Assembly (NCBI GenBank): GCA_039707655.1
Contig: CM077664.1
Location: forward strand, 121,122,485-121,186,484
From: Elymus sibiricus
Taxonomy: Eukaryota; Streptophyta; Magnoliopsida; Poales; Poaceae
Direction of reading: 5' to 3'
DNA length: 64,000 bases
Under the pieces are notes generated by a model. That model had not been told where the DNA came from and searched no databases. It was given only the letters and a program-made list of their open reading frames with translations. The first letter of the stretch is position 1; each line of letters begins with the position of its first letter. Shown one piece after another: positions 35,213-46,160 of this stretch. The translations under genes were made by a program, and so were the position numbers.

Positions 35213-36540
35213 ATTCCTGCTCGTCCTCGAGTAGGTAAATGATAAAAACAGAATTTTTGATGTGGAATGTTGCCTAACATATTTATCACATATTCTTTTT
35301 TTTTTGTAGCATGGACATTGGACTTATATGATTCAAAGCAATAGTCTATAATTTGACATGAAAACATAGATACTCAAGCATACTAACAAGCAACCATGTC
35401 TTTCAAAATATCAACACTAAAGAAAGTTATCCCTAGCCCGTTATGCTCAATCATTGATCCATTTATGAAACACACTCAAATATTAGCTACAACCAATGCA
35501 CAAGTATGACAATAGTGTTCTCTAGTTGGTGCTTTTGTAAGAGAAGATGGAGACTCAAGAAAAATAAAAATTGCATAAAAGTAAATAGATAGGCCCTTCG
35601 CAGAGGGAAGCAGAGATTTGTCAAATGTGCCAGAGCTCAAAGCTGAAATTAAAGAGATAAAAAAATTGGGAGGCATGCTTTTACTGTCAACGAAAACGAA
35701 TGAGAATTCCCAATATCTTCCATGCTGCATACATCATAGGCGGTTCCCAAACAGAAAATAAAGTTTATTCCTTTCCACCAATTCTTTCACAATCCATGGC
35801 TAGCCGTATCCACGGGTGCCCTCCATACCATCACTTTCCAAGGAATTTATTATTGTGATCACATAAGATTTTTCATTTCATTTCATTTCACATTTCGGGA
35901 CTGGGCATCCCTATTACCGCCACACTCTCGTGCAATGACAAGTGAATAAACACTCATCTTGAGAATAACACACCTAGCATGGAAGATATTGGCTACCCCC
36001 TTCTGCTTCATGAGCGGTACGGGCACACAAAATAGAAAAATTATTTTGAAATTTAGAGTTGGCACACGCAAATTTACTTGGAACGGCATTGGAATACCGC
36101 ATATAGGTAGATATAGTGGACTCATAAGGCAAAACTGGTTTTAAGAATTTTGGATGCACAAGCAGTATTTCCGCTTAGTACAAATGAAGGCTAGCAAAAG
36201 ATTGAGAAGCAACCAACCAAAAAACGAAAACGGTCATAAACATGCATTGAACATAACTAACACCAAATAATGCACCATAGTAGGATATAACTTCATTGCA
36301 TAACTATTGACTTAACGTTCTTGCATAGGGAATCACAAACCTTAACACTAATATTCTTACTTATGCACAATTACTCACTAACATGGCATCACATATCATC
36401 ATTTCCATATCGCAAAACTATTGCAAGGAATCACACTTGTCATATCCAATGATCTATATGAAAGTTTTTATCTATATCCCTCTTGAATATTCATCACTTT
36501 GGGACCAATTGCATAACATGTGCAAATTACCGTTACTATC

Positions 36541-36915
36541 ATCATCTCTCAAAAAGATTTAAGTGAAGCATGAGAGTGCAAATATTTCTTCAAAATTTCA
36601 GTCTTAACAATTCTCAAAATAATATAAGTGAAGCATGAGAATTCATTTCTTCAAAATTTTAATCAAGTCAATTCTCAAAATGATATAAGTGAAGCATGAG
36701 AATTTATTTCTACAAAATTTCAATCAACTCTCAAAATAATATAAGTGAAGCATGAGAGTTTATTTCTACAAAATTTCAATCAACTCTCAAAATAATATAA
36801 GTGAAGCATGAGAGTTTATTTCTACAAAATTTCAGCCACCACCGTGCTCAAAAGGATTTAAGTGAAGCACTAGAGCAACTGCCTAGCTCAAAAAAATTAA
36901 GTGAAGCACATAGAG
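36541..36915 (-). repeat. Tandem stem-loop array (units of 56-64 bp)
   Basis: Seven units share the core AAGTGAAGCA (starts near 36562, 36626, 36687, 36743, 36799, 36860, 36899). On each side of the core are short complementary arms: CTCTCA/TGAGAG in unit 1, AATTCTCA/TGAGAATT in units 2 and 3, AACTCTCA/TGAGAGTT in units 4 and 5, TGCTC/GAGCA in unit 6, and a weak GCTC/GAGT in unit 7. Stem bases change in pairs while the loop is constant. This lies in the untranslated part between gag-protease and the 3' LTR. Confidence 0.85.
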
Positions 36916-37108
36916 TATTCTACAAATTATGATGATAACGTGTGGCTTTCTCAAAATAGGTGTGTGCAGCAAAGATGATTGTGACAAACTAAAAATTAAA
37001 CAAAAGTAAAGACTCATATCATACAAGACGCTCCAAGCAAAACACATATCATGTGACGAATAAAAATATAGCTCCAAGTAAAATTACCGATGGTCGGTAG
37101 AATAAAGA

Positions 37109-37189
37109 GGGGATGCCTTCCGGGGCATCCCCAAGCTTAGACGCTTGAGTCTTCCTTGAATATTACCTTGGGGTGCCTTGGGCATCCCC
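37109..37189 (-). repeat. Two G/C hairpins carrying internal polypurine-tract-like copies
   Basis: Hairpin 1 is GGGGATGCC-TTCCGG-GGCATCCCC (37109-37132, 9-bp perfect stem). Hairpin 2 is GGGGTGCC-TTG-GGCATCCCC (37170-37189, one bulge). Each is followed by AAGCTTAG, so in element orientation each contains CTAAGCTTGGGGATGCC, nearly identical to the real polypurine tract. Confidence 0.75.
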
Positions 37190-37850
37190 AAGCTTAGGCT
37201 TTTGCTACTCCGTATTCCTTCATCCATCGTGATCTCACCCAAAACTTGAAAACTTCAATCACACAAAACTCAACAAAACCTTCGTGAGATCCGTTAGTAT
37301 AACAAAACAAATCACTACCATAAGTACTGTTGCTAACCCATTCATATTTTATTTTTGCATTATACCTACTGTACTCTAACTTCACCATGGCTTATACCCC
37401 CCGATACAATCCATAGATTCATCAAAACAAGCTAGTGCATCAAAAACAGAATCTGTCAAAAACAGAACAGTCTGTAGCAATCTATTTAAAAGCCATACTT
37501 CTGTAACTCCAAAACTTCTGAAAAATTATTAAAACGTGTACAATTCATATACCAATACTGTGTAAAAATTTCAGATTTTTCTGACGCTCGAGTACAGAAA
37601 CAAAATTCGGGCACTGGACGCAAAACTTTCTGTTTTCCAAACAGCATCAATTATACTATCTTCCAAATCATCCCAAAGGCTTTACTTGGCACAAACACTA
37701 ATTAAAAACATAAAAATACTATCATACCAGTATCATGACACTAAAAACACACCATAACAGAAACTTATAACAAAAATTTATTTTATTCATTGGGTTGCCT
37801 CCCAACAAGCGCTATTGTTTTATGCCCCTAGCTAGGCATAATGCATAATT

Positions 37851-39992
37851 TCAAGTATTGTCATCTTTGGAGTTGATTCCATAGGTGGCCCTCATAATTG
37901 ATTCATATGGTGCTTTAATTTTATTTCTAGGGAAGTGTTCCATACCCTTCTTTAATGGAAACTGAAATTTTATATTCCCTTCTTTCATATCAATAACGGC
38001 ACCTATAGTTCGTAGGAACGGTCTACCAAGTATTATAGGGCAAGAAGAATTGCATTCAATATCAAGAACAATAAAATCAACGGGCACATAATTTCTATTT
38101 GCAAGAATAAGCACATCATTAATTCTTCCCAAGGGCTTTTTAATAGTAGAATCCGCAAGATGCAAATTAAGAGAGCATTCATCTATATTGGTAAAACCTA
38201 GCACATCACATAGAGATTTTGGAATTGTGGAAACGCTAGCACCCAAATCACATAAAGCATTGCACTCATAATTTTTAATCTTAACTTTAATGGTGGGTTC
38301 CCATTCATCATATAATTTTCTAGGAATTGAAATTTCTAGTTCAAGCTTCTCTTCTAACGCTTTCATCATGGCTTCTACTATATGTTTAGTAAAAGCTTTG
38401 TTTTGCTCATAAGCGTTGGGTGAATTTAACATGGATTGCAACAAAGAAATACACTCAATAAAAGAGCAATTATCATAATTAAAATCTTTGTAATCCAAAA
38501 CAGTGGGCACATCACTATTTAAAGTTTTTACCTCTCCAAACCCACTTTTAGTAATTTTCTTATCAAGATTTTCACCCTCCGAATTATAGGGACGCTCTTT
38601 ATCTAAAGTTGACTCTTCTTCAGTCCCTTTTTCATCAAGCTTAATATTGCTAAATAAAGAGTCAATAGATGAAACACCAATCATTTTAATATCCTCATCA
38701 TTATTACGATAGAAACCGGGAGGAATCGCTTTTTCTAAAAATTCTCGTTTAGCTCTTAGCATGGCGGTTCGTTTCTTACTTTCATCCATGGAGACATATA
38801 AAGCTTTGATTGATTCACTAATATCAATTTTAGGTGGCAAAATTTTAGTCTTAAGATTTTCCACATCATGAATAATTCTATCGATGCTCCTAGACATATC
38901 ATCAATTTTACTCAATTTTTCTTCTATCGTAGTGTTGAAAACTTTTTGAGCATTAATAAATTCTTTAATATTACTTTCAAGATCAGAAGGTATCCTATTA
39001 TTATTGTAGGAATTATCATAAGGATTGCCATAATTATTAGAGGAATTTCCAAGAAACGGTCTAGCGTTGAAATTACCTCTATAAGCATTACTATTAAAAT
39101 TGTTTCGTGAGACAAAATTCACATCTACGGGATCATTATTTTGCTCAATCAAAGTGGACAAAGGCACATCATTAGGATCAATAGAAGCATTTTTACTAGC
39201 AACCAATTTCATAAGAGCATCAACTTTATCACTCAAAGTATTAATTTCTTCAACGGAGTTCACCTTTTTACTAGTAGGAGTTCTTTCAGTATGCCATTGT
39301 GAATAATTTTCCATAATATTATCAAGCAATTTAGTAGCTTCACCCAAAGTAATTTCCATAAACGTACCACCCGCGGCGGAATCTAAAAGATTTCTAGAGA
39401 CAAAATTCAATCCCGCATAAAAAATTTGTATGATCATCCATAAATTTAAACCTTGAGTAGGGCAATTTCTTATCATTAATTTCATCCTCTCCCAAGATTG
39501 GGCAACATGTTCATGATCAAGTTGTTTAAAATTCATAATTTGATTTCTTAGAGAAATAATTTTCGTTGGAGGAAAATACTTAGTAATAAAAGCATCTTTA
39601 CACCTATCCCAAGAATCGATACTATTTCGTGGTAAAGATGAGAACCAAATTTTAGCACGATCCCGCAATGAGAACGGGAATAATTTTAATTTCACAATAT
39701 CATTGTCCACATCTTTTTTCTTTTGCATGTCACACAATTCTACGAAAGTATTAAGATGGGATGCGGCATCTTCATTAGGACTACCGGAAAATTGATCTTT
39801 CATAACGAGATTTAGCAAAGCGGCATTAATATCACAAGTCTCCGCACTAGCGGCGGGAGGAGCAATCGGAGTACTAATAAAATCATTATTAATAGTATTG
39901 GAAAAATCACACAATTTGGTATTTTCTTGAGACATCGTGGCTACGCAAATAAAATAGCAAACAAGCAAACTAGAAAAAAGGCAAAAACGCAA
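37851..39992 (-). CDS. gag-protease of the Athila-like element
   Basis: An intact reading frame of 713 codons; the likely true start is the internal Met at 39935 (MSQENTKLCDF), giving about 694 residues. The gag (retrotrans_gag) part includes FSGSPNEDAASHLNTFVELC, LFPFSLRDRAKIWFSSLP and FITKYFPPTKI. The middle is Asn/Gly-rich and likely unstructured. The C-terminal part is an aspartic protease with CDLGASVSTIPKSL (catalytic D in DLGAS) and PIILGRPFLRTIGAVIDM. The stop follows at 37851, and no RT or integrase is downstream. Its intact state agrees with a young insertion. It would form the particle shell and process it, with pol supplied from elsewhere. Confidence 0.9.
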   Translation of the reverse strand: MRFCLFSSLLVCYFICVATMSQENTKLCDFSNTINNDFISTPIAPPAASAETCDINAALLNLVMKDQFSGSPNEDAASHLNTFVELCDMQKKKDVDNDIVKLKLFPFSLRDRAKIWFSSLPRNSIDSWDRCKDAFITKYFPPTKIISLRNQIMNFKQLDHEHVAQSWERMKLMIRNCPTQGLNLWMIIQIFYAGLNFVSRNLLDSAAGGTFMEITLGEATKLLDNIMENYSQWHTERTPTSKKVNSVEEINTLSDKVDALMKLVASKNASIDPNDVPLSTLIEQNNDPVDVNFVSRNNFNSNAYRGNFNARPFLGNSSNNYGNPYDNSYNNNRIPSDLESNIKEFINAQKVFNTTIEEKLSKIDDMSRSIDRIIHDVENLKTKILPPKIDISESIKALYVSMDESKKRTAMLRAKREFLEKAIPPGFYRNNDEDIKMIGVSSIDSLFSNIKLDEKGTEEESTLDKERPYNSEGENLDKKITKSGFGEVKTLNSDVPTVLDYKDFNYDNCSFIECISLLQSMLNSPNAYEQNKAFTKHIVEAMMKALEEKLELEISIPRKLYDEWEPTIKVKIKNYECNALCDLGASVSTIPKSLCDVLGFTNIDECSLNLHLADSTIKKPLGRINDVLILANRNYVPVDFIVLDIECNSSCPIILGRPFLRTIGAVIDMKEGNIKFQFPLKKGMEHFPRNKIKAPYESIMRATYGINSKDDNT

Positions 39993-40126
39993 AGGAAAAT
40001 ATTTTTGTATTTTTGTAAAAACGTTTTAAAAGTGGGGGAGATGAAAACGAGAGGCAAATGGCAAATAAAGTAAATGCAAGGAGATGAGAGTTTGTGCAAA
40101 GGTACTTGATAAATGTTGATGATGTC

Positions 40127-40144
40127 TCCCCGGCAACGGCGCCA
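40127..40144 (-). other. tRNA-Asp primer binding site
   Basis: In element orientation TGGCGCCGTTGCCGGGGA is complementary to the 3' end of plant tRNA-Asp. It stands 11 bp inside the 5' LTR. tRNA-Asp priming is typical of the Athila lineage. Confidence 0.85.
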
Positions 40145-40155
40145 GAAATTCTTCC

Positions 40156-41738
40156 TGCTACTTGTAGCTTGCGTTGGTATTTCCCCGAAGAGGAAGGGAT
40201 GATGCAGCACAGTAGAGATAAGTATTTCCCTCAATTATGAAACCAAGGTTATCGAACCAGTAGGAGAATCACACAACACCTAGTAAGCAGTACCTGCACA
40301 CAAACAACAAATCCTCGCACCCAACGCAAACAAGGGGTTGTCAATCCCTTGGCGGTAAGATTGCAAGATTAAATTGTATTTGATAGATTGATAGATTGCA
40401 GAAAAAATACTAAATAAAATAAATAAAAGAAAATGGCAGCAATATTTTTAGGGTTTTAGTAATATGATTTTGATAGACCCGGGGGCCATAGATTTCACTA
40501 GAGGCTTCTCTCGAGAAAATAGCATACGGTGGGTAGACAAAGTACTGTTAGGCAATTGATAGAAAAGAAAATAATCATGACGATATCCAAGGCAATGATC
40601 ATGTATATAGGCATCACGTCCAAGATTAGTAGACCGACTCCTGCCTGCATCTACTACTATTACTCCACACATCGATGGGCTATCCAGCATGCATCTAGTG
40701 AATTAAGTCCATAAGAACGGAGTAATGCCTTAAGAATGATGACATGATGTAGACAAGACAAACTCACGAATTAATAAACCCAATGAATAGATCCCATCTT
40801 TTTACCCTTAGTAGCAATGATACATACGTGTCATGTCCCTTTCTGTCACTGGGATGGAGCACCGCAAGATCGAACCCACTACAAAGCACCTCTTCCCATG
40901 GCAAGATAAATCAACTTAGTTGGCCAAACCAAATCAATAGATCGGAGAAGAAATATGAGGCTATAATAATCATGCATAAAAGAGATCAGAGAATACTCAA
41001 ATAATATTCATGGATAATCTGATCATAAACTCACAATTCATTGGATCCCAACAAACACACCGCAAAGAAAGATTACATCGGATAGATCTCCAAGAACATC
41101 AAGGAGAACATTGTATTAAACATCAAAAAGAGAGAAGAAGCCATCTAGCTACTGCATATGGACCCGAAGGTCTGTGGTAAACTACTCACGCATCATCGGA
41201 GAAGCAGCAAGGTTGATGTAGAGCCCCTCCGTGATCGATTCCCCCTCCGGCAGATTACCGGAGAAGGACCCCAGATGGGATCTCTCTGGAACAGAGGCTT
41301 GCGGCGGCATAAAAAGTATTTCGTGGTCTCTCTTGAGGGTTTCTGATTTTTCTGGAATTTATAGTGCTGGAATTAGGTCAAACGGAGCTTGGTGGGGCCC
41401 ACGAGGCATCAGGGCGCGCCTGCCCCCCCCCCCCCAGGCGTGCCCTGGTGGCTCGTGGGGCCCACCAAGGTCTTATGGCCTCCCCTCGAAGCTTCTGGTA
41501 TTCTTCTTGCCCAAGAAAAAATCTCTAAAAAGTTTCACTGTATTTGGACTTCCTTTGATATTGATTTTCTGTGAAACAAAAACAGGGCAGAAAACAGCAA
41601 CTGGCATTGGGCACTAGGTTAATAGGTTAGTCTCCAAAAATGATATAAAATTGCTGTAAATGATTATAAAAACATCCAAGATTGATATTATAACAGCATG
41701 GAACAATCAAAAATTATAGATACGTTGGAGACGTATCA
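40156..41738 (-). repeat. 5' LTR of the Athila-like element
   Basis: It is 1,583 bp, starting TGATACGTCTCC in element orientation and ending GTAGCA beside the PBS. The target flanks share CGATGATGAGGC on both sides, longer than the usual 5 bp. Confidence 0.92.
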
Positions 41739-42073
41739 GGCGATGATGAGGCCATCATGGGCAGCCTCGAGTTCACTGTAGGCTTGGACCACGGGGTATA
41801 GCTGTTGTTGGCCTACACCTGCCTAAAGCGAAAACAAGTGGTGGGTGGTTTGTTGCTAGACGACGTGGCTAAGCGGCGGGAGCAAGGGATGGCGGCAGCG
41901 GTGGTACGTCATGAACTTATCGATGGAGGTGGCACTGCGCCACCACTTGCAGACATAGCGGCAACGCATGATGCCCCTGGCTGGCAAACAGGCGAGGATC
42001 TCTTCAACAATGATCAACTCTGGAAGCTTGTCGAGCACAGTCTCGACTCCGTGGCCTGGCATGGTGACTGTTG
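41739..42073 (-). pseudogene. F-box pseudogene A, middle piece with the F-box motif
   Basis: Minus-strand reading from 42062 gives VLDKLPELIIVEEILACLPA then RGIMRCRYVCKWWRSATS, a clear F-box motif (LPxxxxxEILxxLPxxxxxRxxxVCKxWR). A stop follows at 41856 (HVV*), where copy B keeps reading a few codons longer, so the frame is broken here too. It ends at the Athila-like element (41738) on one side and at the Tekay-like element (42074) on the other. The piece is essential for the assignment, since copy B lost this motif. Confidence 0.88.
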
Positions 42074-45000
42074 TGTGACGCCGCCGACCCGACCGTGCAC
42101 TAATGATACACGCAAATGCGCACGATCAAGCCCAGGGACTCACGGGAAGATATCACAACACAACTCTAGACACAAAATAAAATAATACAAGCTTTATATT
42201 ACAAGCCAGGGGCCTCGAGGGCTCGAATACATAAGCTCGAGTTACACAAGCGTCAGCGGAAGCATTAGTATCTGAGCACAGATATAACTAAACAAGGTTG
42301 CCTTAAGAAGGCTGAGCAAAACAACGACATCTAGATCGAAAAGGCGCAGGCCTCCTGCCTGGGAGCCTACTATCTACTCCTGGTCGTCGGTCTCCACGTA
42401 GTAGTAGGCTCCACCATGGTAGTAGTAGTCGTCGACGGGGTCAGTTGGCTCCGGGGCTCCATCATCTGATCGCAGCAATCGGGTAGAGGGGAAAAAGGTA
42501 GCAAAGCAACCGTGAGTACTCATCCAAAGTACTCGCAATACTTACATCAAAACTATTCTATTTATGCATCGGTGTCAAATGAAGGGGCTGTATCAGTGGA
42601 CTAGACTGCAGAAATGCCAGAATAGAGGGGAAGACCTAGCCTATCGAAGACTAGCCTGCAGCATTAGAAGAGTGCAGATTAGTAACATAACATATAGTAA
42701 TAGTTAATTAGCAGCAATGCCCAGAGATCCTTCCTCGACTACCCCATGAGGAAGCGATCCCGGAGCCAACATATTAATTAAAGTAACATGTATCCAGTTC
42801 AAGTTGTAGTAGATCGGGATACAACACTAAGCGTCCTGTTACCGTGGACACGGCTATTCGAATAGATAACTTCCCTACATGGGTGCACTACTGTTACCCA
42901 ACACGCTCGATTACCTCTGGCCGGACACACTTTTCCGGGTAGTGCCCGGCCTCGGATAACCGACACGACATAGTCCTACCTAGGCTCTGCTGAGAGGTCC
43001 CCGCCGGTCTACATCCTAAGTGCTCAGGGGTCTTGGGCCCATCGCCCTTTGCACTCCGGGTCGTTGTGCGCAGGGGGATTCCAGCGCCACCTCTGCCTGG
43101 ATGGCGCGATCCGGCCCGGCCACAATGCTGAACTGGACGTCTGACAGAGCTTTTGGCTGATACATACGGCGTCGAGGGCCCCATTAAACCATTATCCCGC
43201 GTGGTGGTAGTGCGTATAGGCCAGTGGCCAACTCAGATCAAATACCCAAATCCGTTAAGCATGTTATTAGTAGCTCGTGGACACGAACAGGGCTCAAGGC
43301 TCACCTCCGACACCCTGTCGCACCGACTTGGAAACCCGCGGACCAACGACCAGGAACCAGGCCCACCTCTCTCCTAGGTGGTCTCCACCTGCCCTGTCGT
43401 TCCGCCACGATAATCTCTCGCGGGTGCCCTCATGGCCAACCCGACTTTACAGAGGATTGAGGTGAAGGTCAAAGTACCCGTGTATCCATAACATCATGGG
43501 GAAACCGAGGAATCACCCTCGATGGATTCCCACTCGATGTAACCGTCAAGGTGAACTTGGAGGAATCACCCTCGATAAGTTCACACAAGAGGGGCTGCAC
43601 GACAGAGGCATCATCGGAGGTGGTGAAAGAGGAATCACCCTCGATAACCCACAACCGACTAGCTATGCAACAGAGATATCATCAGGAGTGAGGTAGGAGG
43701 TATCACCCTCGGCACTCGATAGTAGCTCTGTAGAGTCGTACAGCTAAAGGGGTGTGCGGTGCTGTGTTCGGTCTCTGTACATCAATCACACCAATAGAGT
43801 CTCCGGTGGTATAGCATGGCAACAAGGACAAGAGTGTGGGCCATTGATGGATCATTAACCAGCGTATATTAAGCATTTAGGACAACAGGTAAAGTATCAA
43901 CAGCAGGTTACAAAATCAGGCTATGCATCAGAATAGGAGCAATCAAATACAGTAGCGAAATCTGATGCAAGCATGGGAGAGAAAGAATGGGCGATATAGG
44001 AATGATCAAGGGGGTTTGCTTGCCTGGAAGCGCTGCTGAAAAGGAAGAAGGGTCGTCGGTGACGTAGTCGATCACAGGGGCATCGATAGCAGTCGCAGGG
44101 TCTACCGGAGAAGAAAGAGGAGGGAGAAACAAATAGATAATGGGAAAACAAAGGCACACGGATGCATGTCAGGTCAGTACGGTTTGATTATGTGCTCTAA
44201 TGCTTCACTAGTTATTTTAGACGGGGAGGGAAAATATCCGGAAATATTTTCCCAGCTCCACGTGCTTATCGGTATATTGATCCGGAGGGGAAGTTTTCAT
44301 GTTTGATAGGTTAGAGGGGTGTGGCAGGTATGTGGATGACATATTCGGATTCGTTATATTTTTCTGATCATTTTTCATATATAAATTATTTTCATCCGAG
44401 TTACGGATTAATTTCTATGATTTTTCAAAGTTTTATATGATTTTCTGGAATTAATTCAAATTTGAAAATAAAGAATAAATTGCTACGTGCACACACAAAG
44501 TGTACACAGCAGAGCAGCACAGAGGCTGACAGTGGGCCTCGTTGACTGCCCAGTCAGCAGTCAACGTTGACCCGTTGACTGGTCAACGGGGCCCAGGGGG
44601 TCCCACACGTCAGTGACTGGGGGAGCCCAGTCAGCATGGTTGACTGGTCAACTGGTCCCAGTGGGACCCGCATGTCAGTGACTCTGGGACAGTTAACAGT
44701 TTTTATTAAAACTTAACCAATTTTAGTTAGTGGCCTGGGGCCCGCTGTCAGTGGGTTAGCTGGGGTTAATTAGCGCTAATGACGCGCCACGTCAGCGACG
44801 TCACCGGCGACGAGGCCGAGCGCCGGCGATGGCCGTCCGGCCGATTCCGGCGTCCATTCGTCGCGTGGTTTGGCCTGGCATGTTCCTAGGAGCAAGCCGC
44901 ATCCGTAGGTGGTGGTAGCAGGCGCGGAGACAGCCGTAGTCGAGCGCAGCGTCATCGATGGCGGCGGCGGCGTTCGGTGGTTCAACGAAAACGGCGAGGC

Positions 45001-46149
45001 CGAGGTGAACCGAGGCATTTGACGAGCCATACGACGTCCTAGAGGCCCTACGAGCTCAACGGCGGCACGTGTTCGTCTCGAGGACGACTAGAACGGCGGC
45101 TACGCACGAGCCCGACGGCGGCCGGAGCATGTGAAGATGAAAAAGATCACCCGAGCTCGGAATCGAGCTCGAATCTTAGGGGAAAAAGGCGTGGGCTCAC
45201 TTTGAGGGAGAGGACGAGCTCGGGGAGGTTCGGGGAGGGCGAGACGGCGCGAAGTCCGGTGGCCGTGGGAGGAAGAACACGTCGATGGAGTCGTGGTGGT
45301 GCAGCCCTCGACGAACGGGGACTCGGAGGAGAAGAGGTGGTCGACGGCCGTCCTCCCGGACACGCTCCGGAGACGTAGGGACAGCGGTGGCCGCGTGAAT
45401 CATGGCAGTGCGGCCATGACCGCGCTCGGACGAGTGGGGATGGAGAGGACGAGAGAGGGAGAGAGAGGGAAGTGGTCGGGGCTCGTCCAGGGGGGAGGCG
45501 CACGAGGTCCTTATCCTCCCAGCGACGGCAGGGTCGCTGTCGAGCGCGCGCGAGGGGGGGCCAGGGCGTGCGCGCGCTCCTGTGGGGACAGCGAGGAGAA
45601 GTGAGCAGGAGGAGGAAGAAGACCGCGGTGGGCTGGGCCACGGGCACTGTGGCGACTTGAAGCCCAGCCAAACAGTGCTCCCTACCTTTTCTCTTTTTCT
45701 TTTACCAGGTTTCTTTATTAACTTTCTGTTTGCATTTTCTCTTAGCAATAGATCACTTTTGTAAAATATGTGGCTGGTCTTAATAATTAGCATGCAACAT
45801 ATCGTACTACCACAAAAAGTTTGGGGGCAATATAATCTCATTTGGATTTTGTATTAACAGAAAAGGAATCAAATTATTTGTTTTGGGTGCTGTTTTAGCT
45901 GCTAGCTCTCAAATGAGCAAACAAGTGATGGGTTTTTATTGATTATCAATTGCATATAGAAAATTTGCTAAAACATGAACTATTTTTTAGACATGTTTGT
46001 GAAATTTTAAAATTCACTTCCAATTTGAATTTGATTTCTGAGATGGAATTTGAAATGAGATATAATCCATAGATGATCAAGCTTTCAAAAATAAAATTAC
46101 TTGGCATTATCAGTGGGGATTACTGTAGCATAATACAGGGGGTGTTACA
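42074..46149 (-). repeat. 3' LTR of the Tekay-like element (4,076 bp)
   Basis: Notable content is four copies of GAGG(A/T)ATCACCCTC at 43507-43710, seven GTTGAC/GTCAAC cores at 44541-44652, and a GC-rich block at 44770-45660 with long open frames on both strands but no recognised protein. The inner end is followed by the polypurine tract TTTTAGAGGAGGAGAA (element orientation, 46152-46167). Confidence 0.92.
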
Positions 46150-46160
46150 ATTCTCCTCCT

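Larger units (their letters stand above)
33615..41738 (-). mobile_element. Athila-like Gypsy retrotransposon, gag-protease only (8.1 kb)
   Basis: Two LTRs of identical length (1,583 bp) flank an interior with a tRNA-Asp primer binding site, a long gag-protease ORF and a long non-coding 3' part. RT, RNase H and integrase are absent, so it depends on a partner element. Tip sequences are TGATAC and GTAGCA in element orientation. By eye the LTRs differ at about 34 sites without gaps (about 2%). The element sits in the coding region of F-box copy A. The LTR and PBS style fit the Athila-type families of Triticeae (Sabrina-like); the exact family name is not verified. Confidence 0.92.

Noticed and set aside
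39936..39992. Hydrophobic N-terminus of the Athila-like gag ORF as a signal peptide or envelope remnant
   Set aside because: It lies upstream of a better start (MSQENTK) and is translated leader sequence; gag is not secreted.
42894..43184. 96-residue ORF in both Tekay-like LTRs (also 55030-55320)
   Set aside because: Preserved only because the two LTRs are near identical; no start context or known family.
45147..45841. Long GC-rich ORFs on both strands in the Tekay-like LTR (also 57190-57801)
   Set aside because: They lie inside LTRs, overlap on both strands, have low-complexity Arg/Pro/Ser composition and no recognised domain; openness follows from GC content.
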